The notes beneath the pieces are model-generated. The model saw nothing but the letters and a program-made list of their open reading frames with translations, had not been told where the DNA came from and did not search any database. From contig DHCD01000062.1 of NCBI GenBank assembly GCA_002398105.1, positions 4,535-21,799 on the forward strand: a stretch of DNA of 17,265 nt. The letters are read 5' to 3'. Source of the stretch: Syntrophomonas sp. UBA4911 (lineage in GTDB: Bacteria; Bacillota; Syntrophomonadia; Syntrophomonadales; Syntrophomonadaceae). The position numbers and the translations under genes are program-made. Positions 7,721 through 14,059 of this stretch are shown here, piece after piece (within the stretch, counting starts at the first letter, position 1; each line of letters begins with the position of its first letter).

Positions 7721-8743
7721 CTAAAACTGCTTCAAAAAGCGCTTGTCATTGTCAAAGAACAGGCGCAGGTCGTTGATGCCGTATTTCAGCATGGCGATAC
7801 GCTCTACCCCCATGCCGAAGGCGAAGCCGGTAACCTCTTCCGGGTCATAACCCCCGTATTGCAGTACCCGGGGGTTTACCATTCCTGCTCCCAGTATTTC
7901 CAGCCAGCCTGTATGGGAGCAAACCCGACAGCCTGTCCCCTTGCAATTGACACAGGAAATATCCATTTCCACACTGGGCTCGGTAAAAGGAAAAAAGCTG
8001 GGACGGTAGCGCACCTTGACATCTTCCCCGAAGATTTTGTGGACAAAAAGCATCAAGGTGCCTTTTAGATGGCCAAAGGTTATGTTTTTATCTATCACCA
8101 GGCCCTCGACCTGATTAAACATGGGAGAGTGGGTAGCATCATCGTCTCTCCGGTAGACCCTGCCGGGTACAATGATTTTAACCGGGGTCTGCGGGGCCAG
8201 TTTTTCCATGGTACGTACCTGCACCGGCGAGGTATGGGTGCGCAGCAAAATATCGTCGCTGATATAAAAGGAATCCTGCATTTCCCGGGCGGGATGGTCC
8301 CGCGGGATGTTCAAGGCTTCAAAATTATAATAATCGGATTCTATTTCCGGGCCTTCGGCAACGCTAAAGCCCATCACTATGAATATATCCCTTATTTCTT
8401 CATTAACCAGGGTAAGCGGATGTTTTCCCCCTCTTTGCCAGGGTAAACCGGGCAGAGTGATATCCACTTTTTCCTTTTCCAGTCGGAGCTGCAGTTCCTG
8501 ATTCTTGATTTCTTCAGTTCGGCGGTTAATGGTATCTTCCAATCTTGCTTTTAGCTCATTGGCAATTTTACCTACGCTAACCCGTTCCTGAGCATTCAAG
8601 TCTTTTAAACCACGCAGCAGCTGGGTTATCTCCCCTTTACGGCCCAAAATTTTGACTTTTAGTTCGTTGATTTCATCAATACTGCTCACCTGAGCCAATC
8701 GTTGTTCAGACCTGTCGGCTATTTGCTTTAACTTATCAAGCAC
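7721..8743 (-). CDS. pheS: Phenylalanyl-tRNA synthetase alpha chain
   Basis: This catalytic alpha subunit, 340 aa with the preferred start, activates Phe and charges tRNA-Phe together with PheT. An N-terminal coiled-coil arm (about 1-90) precedes the class II core. The core shows motif 1 (HPLTLVNEEIRDIFIVMGF), motif 2 (RVYRRDDDATHSPMFNQVEG) and motif 3 (GFAFGMGVERIAMLKYGI). A four-cysteine CVNC...GCRVC cluster of the PheS type is present. Start choice: an ATG at 8752 abuts the AGGGAGG with no spacing. The GTG at 8743 sits 9 nt after it and gives MLDKLKQI, which matches the length of Bacillus PheS N-termini. The gene follows a Phe T-box leader, so it should be induced when tRNA-Phe is uncharged. 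Confidence 0.95.
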   Translation of the reverse strand: MLDKLKQIADRSEQRLAQVSSIDEINELKVKILGRKGEITQLLRGLKDLNAQERVSVGKIANELKARLEDTINRRTEEIKNQELQLRLEKEKVDITLPGLPWQRGGKHPLTLVNEEIRDIFIVMGFSVAEGPEIESDYYNFEALNIPRDHPAREMQDSFYISDDILLRTHTSPVQVRTMEKLAPQTPVKIIVPGRVYRRDDDATHSPMFNQVEGLVIDKNITFGHLKGTLMLFVHKIFGEDVKVRYRPSFFPFTEPSVEMDISCVNCKGTGCRVCSHTGWLEILGAGMVNPRVLQYGGYDPEEVTGFAFGMGVERIAMLKYGINDLRLFFDNDKRFLKQF

Positions 8744-8765
8744 AGCCCTCATCCTCCCTGCCAGA

Positions 8766-8810
8766 AAATAAAAAGAACTTCCATCCCCCATGAGGGACGA
8801 AAGTCTGTTC
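8766..8810 (-). terminator. Regulated terminator of the pheST T-box leader
   Basis: On the minus strand GAACAGACTTTCGTCCC pairs with GGGGATGGAAGTTC around a short loop (8810-8775). TTTTTATTTT follows at once (8774-8765). The 5' arm begins directly after the conserved T-box core, so terminator and antiterminator compete. Uncharged tRNA-Phe is expected to prevent this structure. Confidence 0.9.
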
Positions 8811-9040
8811 CGCGGTACCACCCTTTTTAACCAGCCTGATTCCGGCTGGTTCACTTAATGCCTGTAACGGAGGCGCCGGTAAGACCTACTGTTAATTCAG
8901 TCCACTGCTCCCAGGTGAATTCACTTGCTTTTCCCCTGGCGTACTCTCAGTCGCTGGTACCGCCTCCCTGCAAAGTTAAGCAGCAAGCTAATTGTCCTGT
9001 TCATAGCTTTTGGGTTTTAATGGGTAACAATCATTTTATA
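8766..9040 (-). promoter_or_regulatory. T-box riboswitch (tRNA-Phe responsive) upstream of pheST
   Basis: The 14-nt T-box core AGGGTGGTACCGCG lies at 8824-8811 on the minus strand, immediately before the terminator hairpin. Further 5' is a long Stem I region (about 9010-8890). Its 3' strand holds GTGAATTCACC, with TTC at 8919-8917 as the likely specifier codon (Phe), followed by a purine. Upstream Stem I elements include ATGAACAGGAC and an apical stem formed by GGCGGTAC and GTACGCC. The specifier, the T-box core and the downstream pheS agree with each other. Family knowledge says uncharged tRNA binding gives read-through. Exact boundaries are estimated. Confidence 0.95.
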
Positions 9041-9109
9041 CAAGAGATAATATATGATGCAGCCGGAAGTCTCAAATAAATTCCATAGATATTCAGCCTG
9101 ATCTGCCAT
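9017..9109 (-). CDS. YqzL-like small protein (30 aa)
   Basis: This is a 30-codon ORF from the ATG at 9109 to the TAA at 9017. AGGGTGGAG lies about 5 nt before the start. The peptide begins MADQAEYLWNLFETSG and continues with IIYYLLYKM. This matches the pattern of YqzL proteins of Firmicutes (aromatic WxxF, T-G, then Y-LLYK), a short family of unknown function. The assignment is from memory of that pattern. It has its own predicted promoter and lies between the RNA methyltransferase and pheST. Its 3' third overlaps the promoter and first nucleotides of the pheST T-box leader. Confidence 0.65.
   Translation of the reverse strand: MADQAEYLWNLFETSGCIIYYLLYKMIVTH
9047..9075 (-). promoter_or_regulatory. 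Predicted promoter of the pheST T-box transcript
   Basis: TTGAGA (9075-9070), an exact 17-bp spacer and TATTAT (9052-9047) on the minus strand each match the sigma-A consensus at 5 of 6 positions. Transcription would start near 9040, just before the T-box Stem I. The promoter lies entirely inside the yqzL-like ORF. Confidence 0.65.
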
Positions 9110-9153
9110 TCTGCTCCACCCTTCAATAATAGTCCCGGGTCGAACTGGTTTTT

Positions 9154-9182
9154 ATTATATCATAGCGGGAAATCTAGGACAA
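9154..9182 (-). promoter_or_regulatory. Predicted promoter of the yqzL-like gene
   Basis: TTGTCC (9182-9177), a 17-bp spacer and a perfect TATAAT (9159-9154) on the minus strand. The -35 element overlaps the last codons of the RNA methyltransferase gene. Transcription would start near 9147, about 38 nt before the yqzL-like start codon, and could also read on into the T-box leader. Confidence 0.6.
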
Positions 9183-9968
9183 GAAAGTATTATTTCTCTG
9201 TTTCCATACTTCCATCATAATTATAGCACATGCCACCGCCGCATTCAAAGAATCTACCGCGGGATTAATTGGTATATTGATTAAATTATCACAGCAGGCC
9301 TGGATAGCGGGACTTATTCCCCGGGCCTCGCTGCCGATTACTATTATATGGGCTCCCTTATATTCCTCTTCGAAAACAGTGGTCCGGGCAGCAATAGCGG
9401 TGCCTATCACTTTGTAACCTGTGGATTGCAATTGCTCTATTTGCTGTCGGCCTACAGCAGTATAAACCGGAACATTGAGAACGCCTCCCATGCTGGCACG
9501 AACCGCTTTAGGGCTGAAAGGGTCAGTACATTCCGGGCTGAGCAATATCCCATCAATGTCCAGGGCCCAGGCAGTTCTGATAATGGTTCCCAGGTTGCCG
9601 GGATCTGATATCCGGTCCAGCATGATCAGCCCTGCACTTTGCTTAAATAACTCCCCCAGATCATGATCGGGAATGGGAGCCACCGCCATAATACCCTGGG
9701 GAGTGTCGGTAGCGGCAATGCCATTAAAGACCCGGGAGTCTACTTGCAGCCACTCCGGGTCGCAATAGCGCTCAGCTAGAGGCTGGTATTCCTCCTGATG
9801 AGCTTCGTCCACCAATACCCTGATAAGCGGCTTATGACTCTGCAGGGCTTCAATCACCATTTTTTTACCCTCCAGCAGAAACATTTGCTCCCGGACACGG
9901 TATTTCTTATTTTTGAGACTTGCCGCCTGTCTTATATATTGATTGTCTTTAGAAATAACCCTTTTCAT
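9174..9968 (-). CDS. TrmH/SpoU-family RNA 2'-O-methyltransferase
   Basis: This 264-aa SPOUT-class enzyme transfers methyl from SAM to a ribose 2'-O, probably in rRNA or tRNA; the site is unknown. The N-terminal substrate-binding part (about 1-100) has the family pattern EGKKMVIEAL. The trefoil-knot domain carries motif 1 DPGNLGTIIRTA (122-133, Asn125 and Arg131), motif 2 IVIGSEARGIS (209-219) and motif 3 IPINPAVDSLNAAVACAI (232-249). The closest annotated type is the YsgA-like TrmH group usually found beside pheS in Firmicutes. The ATG at 9968 has only a weak GGGGGC ribosome binding site. It sits 36 nt after the perfect hairpin ending the L20 operon, and no clear promoter fits in the gap, so it may depend on read-through. 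Confidence 0.9.
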   Translation of the reverse strand: MKRVISKDNQYIRQAASLKNKKYRVREQMFLLEGKKMVIEALQSHKPLIRVLVDEAHQEEYQPLAERYCDPEWLQVDSRVFNGIAATDTPQGIMAVAPIPDHDLGELFKQSAGLIMLDRISDPGNLGTIIRTAWALDIDGILLSPECTDPFSPKAVRASMGGVLNVPVYTAVGRQQIEQLQSTGYKVIGTAIAARTTVFEEEYKGAHIIVIGSEARGISPAIQACCDNLINIPINPAVDSLNAAVACAIIMMEVWKQRNNTFLS

Positions 9969-9992
9969 GGCCTAGCCCCCGTATTAACGCTG

Positions 9993-10037
9993 ATAAAGGT
10001 AAAAAGTATGGCCATCAGCCATACTTTTTACCTTTAT
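9993..10037 (-). terminator. Terminator after rplT (20-bp perfect stem)
   Basis: A perfect 20-bp inverted repeat (9993-10012 and 10018-10037) encloses a 5-nt loop, CATCA on the plus strand. The inner AGTATGGC/GCCATACT stem is flanked by AAAAA and TTTTT, so a shorter hairpin with a U-tract also forms and would work in either direction. It begins 2 nt beyond the rplT stop and closes infC-rpmI-rplT. Confidence 0.85.
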
Positions 10038-10039
10038 GC

Positions 10040-10399
10040 TTATTTGCTGTGGTATTTTTTAGAAAGCTCAGCCAGTTCGGTGAATCCGCCCGGGTCGGTA
10101 ATGGCCAGTTCCGCCAGTACCTTGCGGTTAATGTCCACTCCGGCTACCTTGAGCCCATGTACCATACGGCTGTAAGTAGTGCCATTGTCACGGGCGGCAG
10201 CGTTGATGCGCGCAATCCATAGTTTACGGAAATCCCTTTTTTTCAGGCGCCGGTGGATGTAGGCGTAATTCCCTGATTTCATAACCTGCTGATTGGCTAC
10301 CCGGTATAGTTTGGATTTACTGCCGCGATACCCTTTGGCCAGCTTAAGAATCTTTTTATGTCTCTGATGTGAAGTTACTCCACGTTTTACTCTTGGCAT
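10040..10399 (-). CDS. rplT: 50S ribosomal protein L20
   Basis: This 119-aa basic protein of the large subunit binds 23S rRNA early in assembly. It is the full family length. Typical L20 stretches are MPRVKRGV, KILKLAKGYRG, AYIHRRLKKRDFRKLWI and RINAAARDNGTTYSRM. In Firmicutes L20 also represses its own operon by binding the infC leader, and a candidate leader is present at 11147-11303. The ATG at 10399 has AGGAGG 9 nt upstream. It follows rpmI by 19 nt. Confidence 0.99.
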   Translation of the reverse strand: MPRVKRGVTSHQRHKKILKLAKGYRGSKSKLYRVANQQVMKSGNYAYIHRRLKKRDFRKLWIARINAAARDNGTTYSRMVHGLKVAGVDINRKVLAELAITDPGGFTELAELSKKYHSK

Positions 10400-10418
10400 A
10401 TATCAAAACCTCCTGTGT

Positions 10419-10613
10419 CTAGTAAGGAATTAATTTGGATATTCTTTTATTTTCCTGTTCACTGACCAACCCGGCCTTGCGCAAGCCTCTTTTTCTTTTG
10501 GGGCTCTTGGCTCCCAGCAGGTGACTGGCATAAGCTTTGAATCTCTTTATCTTACCACTACCGGTCTTTTTAAATCTTTTGGCTGCACCTCTATGGGTCT
10601 TGGTTTTAGGCAT
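10419..10613 (-). CDS. rpmI: 50S ribosomal protein L35
   Basis: This 64-aa, very basic ribosomal protein has the L35 signature MPKTKTHRGAAKRFKKTGSG and a C-terminal LRKAGLVSEQENKRI. Its start codon overlaps the infC stop in TAATG. Its ribosome binding site, AAGGAGGAT, is made from the last infC codons. Translation is therefore probably coupled to infC. Confidence 0.99.
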   Translation of the reverse strand: MPKTKTHRGAAKRFKKTGSGKIKRFKAYASHLLGAKSPKRKRGLRKAGLVSEQENKRISKLIPY

Positions 10614-11146
10614 TAAGCATCCTCCTTCTTATCATTATCCAATTTGGGCATCAGGACTGTTACCATATTTCTTCCCTCAACCTTAGGCAATTTTTCTACA
10701 CTTGATATGTCAGATAATTCATTGACAAATTTCACCGACAGTTTTTCTCCCAGTTCCGGGTGAGTTATTTCTCTTCCCCTGAACATAATGGTTAGTTTGA
10801 CCTTATCTCCTCCGGAAAGGAACTTCCGAGCATTTTTAGCTTTGACATGAAAATCATGTTCCTCAATATTGGGCCGCATCTTAACCTCTTTTATGGAAAT
10901 AACATGTTGCTTCTTGCGCGCTTCCTTCTCCCGCTTGTTCTGCTCAAATTTAAATTTGCCATAGTCCATCAAGCGGCATACCGGCGGCTGAGCTGAAGGA
11001 GCTACCTCGACCAGATCAAGCCCTTTCTCTAAAGCTATGGCGAGGGCGTCACGCACGGATACTATACCGAGCTGTTCCCCGTCGTCGCTTACCAGTCTAA
11101 CCTCCCTGACTCGGATTTCTTCATTGATCCTCCAATCCTTGCTGAT
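10613..11146 (-). CDS. infC: Translation initiation factor IF-3, likely non-canonical ATC start
   Basis: IF-3 binds the 30S subunit, monitors start-codon pairing and prevents early 50S joining. The 177-aa product has the IF-3N domain (NEEIRVREVRLVSDDGEQLG, then DLVEVAPSAQPPVCRLMDYG), a lysine-rich linker (KFEQNKREKEARKK) and the IF-3C domain (IKEVKMRPNIEEHD to VLMPKL). A strong AGGAGGTG precedes the codons CTT ATC AGC AAG GAT. The conserved ISKD N-terminus puts initiation at the ATC (11146-11144), 10 nt after AGGAGG. No in-frame ATG, GTG or TTG lies between the Shine-Dalgarno sequence and the conserved domain. The only upstream candidate, TTG at 11188, is inside the leader terminator. Confidence 0.93.
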   Translation of the reverse strand: MSKDWRINEEIRVREVRLVSDDGEQLGIVSVRDALAIALEKGLDLVEVAPSAQPPVCRLMDYGKFKFEQNKREKEARKKQHVISIKEVKMRPNIEEHDFHVKAKNARKFLSGGDKVKLTIMFRGREITHPELGEKLSVKFVNELSDISSVEKLPKVEGRNMVTVLMPKLDNDKKEDA

Positions 11147-11303
11147 AAGATGTTCACCTCCTAATAAATTAAAAAAGCGAGTTTGCAAAAACTCGCTTTG
11201 TGGCAGACAAGTATAAATAAACCTTTTTATTACCCGGATGTCTGACCAATTACCTTACGAACTTCAAGCTGCAAGGTGAGAAGCGAGGCTTCTGCTTAAT
11301 ACC
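11147..11303 (-). promoter_or_regulatory. infC operon leader, probable L20-type autoregulatory attenuator
   Basis: About 155 nt of untranslated leader separate the promoter from infC. On the minus strand it contains AGAAGC-CTC-GCTTCT (11293-11279), then a long stem closed by CAGACA and TGTCTG, then a terminator hairpin just before the ribosome binding site. The upstream CTCGCTT (11287-11281) is identical to the terminator 3' arm and can pair with its 5' arm AAGCGAG (11198-11192), so alternative structures are possible. Firmicute infC leaders are known targets of L20 repression. Assignment here is by position and layout. Confidence 0.7.
11171..11199 (-). terminator. Attenuator terminator in the infC leader
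   Basis: AAAGCGAGTTT and AAACTCGCTTT (11199-11189 and 11184-11174, minus strand) form an 11-bp stem with a 4-nt loop, and a run of six T ends at 11171. It stands between the promoter and the infC ribosome binding site, so it must be bypassed for infC-rpmI-rplT expression unless transcripts terminate there. Confidence 0.88.
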
Positions 11304-11309
11304 TAATGG

Positions 11310-11338
11310 AGTATACCATATTGCAAAACGTATGGCAA
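11310..11338 (-). promoter_or_regulatory. Predicted promoter of infC-rpmI-rplT
   Basis: TTGCCA (11338-11333), a 17-bp spacer and TATACT (11315-11310) on the minus strand, a strong sigma-A match located about 40 nt after the thrS stop. No clear terminator follows thrS, so read-through from thrS may also contribute. Confidence 0.75.
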
Positions 11339-11377
11339 CTGGTTTAATCCCGGATCAGCACTGATTTAATTGTTTTT

Positions 11378-13285
11378 TTACAGGCTCTTTTTTTCTATTT
11401 CCGTTTTGACTCGTTTCACGAAGTCAGCCAGGGGCATGGCACCCAGGTCGCCCTCTTTACGGTGGCGGACAGCTACGCTTTGAGCTTCCAGCTCCTTATC
11501 GCCCAGGATAAGCAGGTAAGGTATTTTCTGCAATTGCCCCTCCCTTATCTTATAGCCTATCTTCTCGCTGCGCAGGTCAACCTCTACCCTGATATTATGC
11601 TGTTCCATTTCCGCCTGTATCTGATGGGCATAATCATGCTGCCGCTCGGTAATAGGCAATATGCGAACCTGAACCGGAGCCAGCCAGGTAGGGAAAGCGC
11701 CGGAAAAGTGTTCGGTCAGTATACCGATGAATCTTTCGATACTCCCATAAATAACCCGGTGAATCATAACCGGGCGGTGTTTTTCTCCATCCTCGCCGAT
11801 ATAGGTCAGGTCAAATTTTTCCGGCATCTGAAAATCAAGCTGGATGGTGCCGCACTGCCAGGTCCGATCTAAAGAGTCCTGCAGATGAAAGTCAATCTTG
11901 GGGCCGTAAAAAGCTCCGTCGCCTTCATTGATTAAATAATCCATACCTTTCTCGTCCAGAGCCTGAATCAGAGCATCGGTAGCAATCTCCCAGTCCTTAT
12001 CCGACCCCATGGAGTTTTCCGGGCGAGTAGACAACTCTACATGATAAGGGAACCCGAATAAACTATAAAAATGATCCACCAAATTAATTACGCCTTTGAT
12101 TTCATCAATAATCTGTTCCGGCAACATGAATATATGGGCATCATCCTGGGTAAAAGCCCGAACCCGCATCAGGCCATGCAAGACTCCGGACATCTCATGG
12201 CGATGAACTAATCCCAGTTCCCCCATTCTGATCGGCAGTTCCTTATAGCTGTGCAGATTCTGCTTATATACCAGCATTCCCCCCGGACAATTCATGGGCT
12301 TTATAGCATAATCCCCTTCATCAATAGTGGTGAAATACATGTTTTCCTGATAATGATCCCAGTGTCCCGATCTTTCCCACAATTCCCGGCTCAAAATAAT
12401 CGGGGTCCGTATTTCCTGGTAACCGGCTTTACGGTGCTCCTCCCGCCAGAAGTTCTCCAGTTCATTGCGCAGAATCATACCTTTAGGCATGAAGAAAGGA
12501 AATCCCGGTCCTTCGTCGACGATAGTAAATAACCCCAGTTCCCGCCCCAGGCGGCGATGGTCACGTTTTTTGGCTTCCTCCAGTTTGTAGAGATAATCAT
12601 CCAGCATGGATTTTTTGGGGAAAGAAGTAGCATATACCCTCTGCAGCATAGGATTTTTTTCGCTGCCCCGCCAGTAAGCTCCGGCCAGACTCATCAGTTT
12701 AATGGCCTTCAGTTTTCCAGTCGAGGGAACATGAGGCCCGGCGCAGAGATCCACAAACTCTCCCTGTTGATATATGCTGATAGTCGCTTCTTCAGGCAAA
12801 GCCTGTATCAGCTCTACTTTAAAATTCTCATTACGGGCCTTAAAGTAAGCCAAGGCCTCTTCCCGACTCAGCTCTTTGCGGACAAAGGGATAATCAGCTT
12901 CAATTATGGCGCTGATTTCCTTCTCAATCAAAGCAAAATCATCCGGGGTAAAGGTATGGGGGCTGTCAAAATCATAATAGAAACCCCGGTCAATAGCCGG
13001 GCCGATAGCCAGTTTGGTTTCCGGCCACAGACGCTTTACGGCCTGAGCCATAACGTGGGATGATGAATGCCGGTATACATCGGCCCCTCTTCTGTCATCA
13101 AAACCTAGCAGTTCCAGTTCTCCATCTTCCGCAATTCCGGCATTCAGGTCACTTAATTTTCCGTTAAAGACGCCTGCTACTGCATTTTTTGCCAGCCGGG
13201 GACTTATATCCTGAGCTACCTGCAGGAGAGTAATGCCTTCAGGGTACTCACGCTGGCTGCCGTCTTTTAAACTAATCCGAATCAT
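11378..13285 (-). CDS. thrS: Threonyl-tRNA synthetase
   Basis: This class II synthetase of 635 aa, full length, charges tRNA-Thr and edits Ser-tRNA-Thr. Domains in order: TGS (1-62), the SAD editing domain with intact metal-site residues His73 and His77 (YRHSSSH) and Cys181 and His185 (LCAGPH), the catalytic core with zinc ligands Cys333 (MNCPGG), His384 (DDAHIF) and His509 (VMIHRV), motif 2 LVHRHEMSGVLHGLMRVRAF, and the C-terminal anticodon-binding domain (WLAPVQVRILPI onward). The ATG at 13285 has GGGAGG about 8 nt upstream. Only 30 nt separate it from the DUF445 gene, so there is no room for a Thr T-box directly upstream. Confidence 0.98.
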   Translation of the reverse strand: MIRISLKDGSQREYPEGITLLQVAQDISPRLAKNAVAGVFNGKLSDLNAGIAEDGELELLGFDDRRGADVYRHSSSHVMAQAVKRLWPETKLAIGPAIDRGFYYDFDSPHTFTPDDFALIEKEISAIIEADYPFVRKELSREEALAYFKARNENFKVELIQALPEEATISIYQQGEFVDLCAGPHVPSTGKLKAIKLMSLAGAYWRGSEKNPMLQRVYATSFPKKSMLDDYLYKLEEAKKRDHRRLGRELGLFTIVDEGPGFPFFMPKGMILRNELENFWREEHRKAGYQEIRTPIILSRELWERSGHWDHYQENMYFTTIDEGDYAIKPMNCPGGMLVYKQNLHSYKELPIRMGELGLVHRHEMSGVLHGLMRVRAFTQDDAHIFMLPEQIIDEIKGVINLVDHFYSLFGFPYHVELSTRPENSMGSDKDWEIATDALIQALDEKGMDYLINEGDGAFYGPKIDFHLQDSLDRTWQCGTIQLDFQMPEKFDLTYIGEDGEKHRPVMIHRVIYGSIERFIGILTEHFSGAFPTWLAPVQVRILPITERQHDYAHQIQAEMEQHNIRVEVDLRSEKIGYKIREGQLQKIPYLLILGDKELEAQSVAVRHRKEGDLGAMPLADFVKRVKTEIEKKSL

Positions 13286-13315
13286 ATTAAATACCTCCCG
13301 ATAAAAGCTCGCCGT

Positions 13316-13906
13316 CTATAAGAGCAACAATATTCCATCCTGAATTATCCCGATTATAAAACCCAGTACTCCGCCAAGAATCTCAATAGCACGTAATTCC
13401 GAAGAAGATATCCCGCGAATCATTTCTTCCAACTGGTCTAAATCAAAAGCGTTAACCTTATCCTCGACAATTTTGCTTATCTGGAATTCCTTGCTCAGGT
13501 ATTCCTGCCCGGAATCAATAACCTGCCTGATTATATGTTCCGCTTCCTGGTGAATCAGTTTTTCCACACTGTCAATTATTACCTGGGTTACTTTAGCCGG
13601 CACCATGCGGGGAATAATCTCCCCCAGCCTGTCCCTTACAGCCATGATAATCTGCCGGCTTATTATCTCTTTAGCCTCCGGAGTGTTTATCCGGGCAAAT
13701 AAATCATCCAAGGACAGCAGCTGTTCCTCTACCAGCTTACCCAGACTATTGGCAAGTTCGCCCCTGCGTTTGGGAAGGAGTCCGTGCAATTGAAACACTA
13801 ATAGATTAATGGGCCGACGGGGCCAGAACAGCATCTTGATGGCAACTACATTGGTAATATAACCAATAAGAGCACTAATCAAGGGCAGAACAATATACTT
13901 CAGCAC
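13316..13906 (-). CDS. Short DUF445-family membrane protein
   Basis: This 196-aa protein of unknown function has an N-terminal membrane segment (residues about 3-28) with the DUF445 hallmark GYITNVVAIKMLFWP, which is also found in YheB-like proteins. An amphipathic, mostly helical middle (about 45-165) is rich in I, E and K. A second hydrophobic segment at the C-terminus is LGGVLGFIIGIIQDGILLLL. Both ends are thus likely membrane-embedded. It is about half the length of YheB-type DUF445 proteins and resembles the short clostridial form. The start is a GTG at 13906 with AAGGTGG 7 nt upstream. It shares a promoter with thrS. Confidence 0.85.
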   Translation of the reverse strand: MLKYIVLPLISALIGYITNVVAIKMLFWPRRPINLLVFQLHGLLPKRRGELANSLGKLVEEQLLSLDDLFARINTPEAKEIISRQIIMAVRDRLGEIIPRMVPAKVTQVIIDSVEKLIHQEAEHIIRQVIDSGQEYLSKEFQISKIVEDKVNAFDLDQLEEMIRGISSSELRAIEILGGVLGFIIGIIQDGILLLL

Positions 13907-13947
13907 TTGGATTCCACCTTAAACCAGGGCTTAATCATTACTTAAAG

Positions 13948-13976
13948 AATATATCAAATTTTGTATATAATCGCAA
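13948..13976 (-). promoter_or_regulatory. Predicted promoter of the DUF445-thrS unit
   Basis: TTGCGA (13976-13971), a 17-bp spacer and TATATT (13953-13948) on the minus strand, about 42 nt upstream of the GTG start. Spacing is exact and both hexamers fit sigma-A. The AT-rich spacer would also suit strong melting. Confidence 0.65.
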
Positions 13977-14059
13977 TTTTAATTGGCAGGCAGCAAGCAG
14001 CAGGATGATAGGAAGAATGAGGCTTCCGAATCCAAATGGCGAGATTGGGCATCAAGCCT

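Noticed and set aside
8744..8854. Upstream extension of pheS from 8854
   Set aside because: These codons lie inside the T-box core and terminator, which are RNA structures rather than coding sequence.
11147..11188. TTG start at 11188 giving a longer IF-3
   Set aside because: The codon lies in the loop of the leader terminator hairpin, and the extra residues are encoded by the hairpin arm, the T-tract and the Shine-Dalgarno sequence.
13286..13315. Thr-specific T-box upstream of thrS
   Set aside because: The gap to the DUF445 gene is only 30 nt and holds only the ribosome binding site. The region before DUF445 lacks the T-box core.
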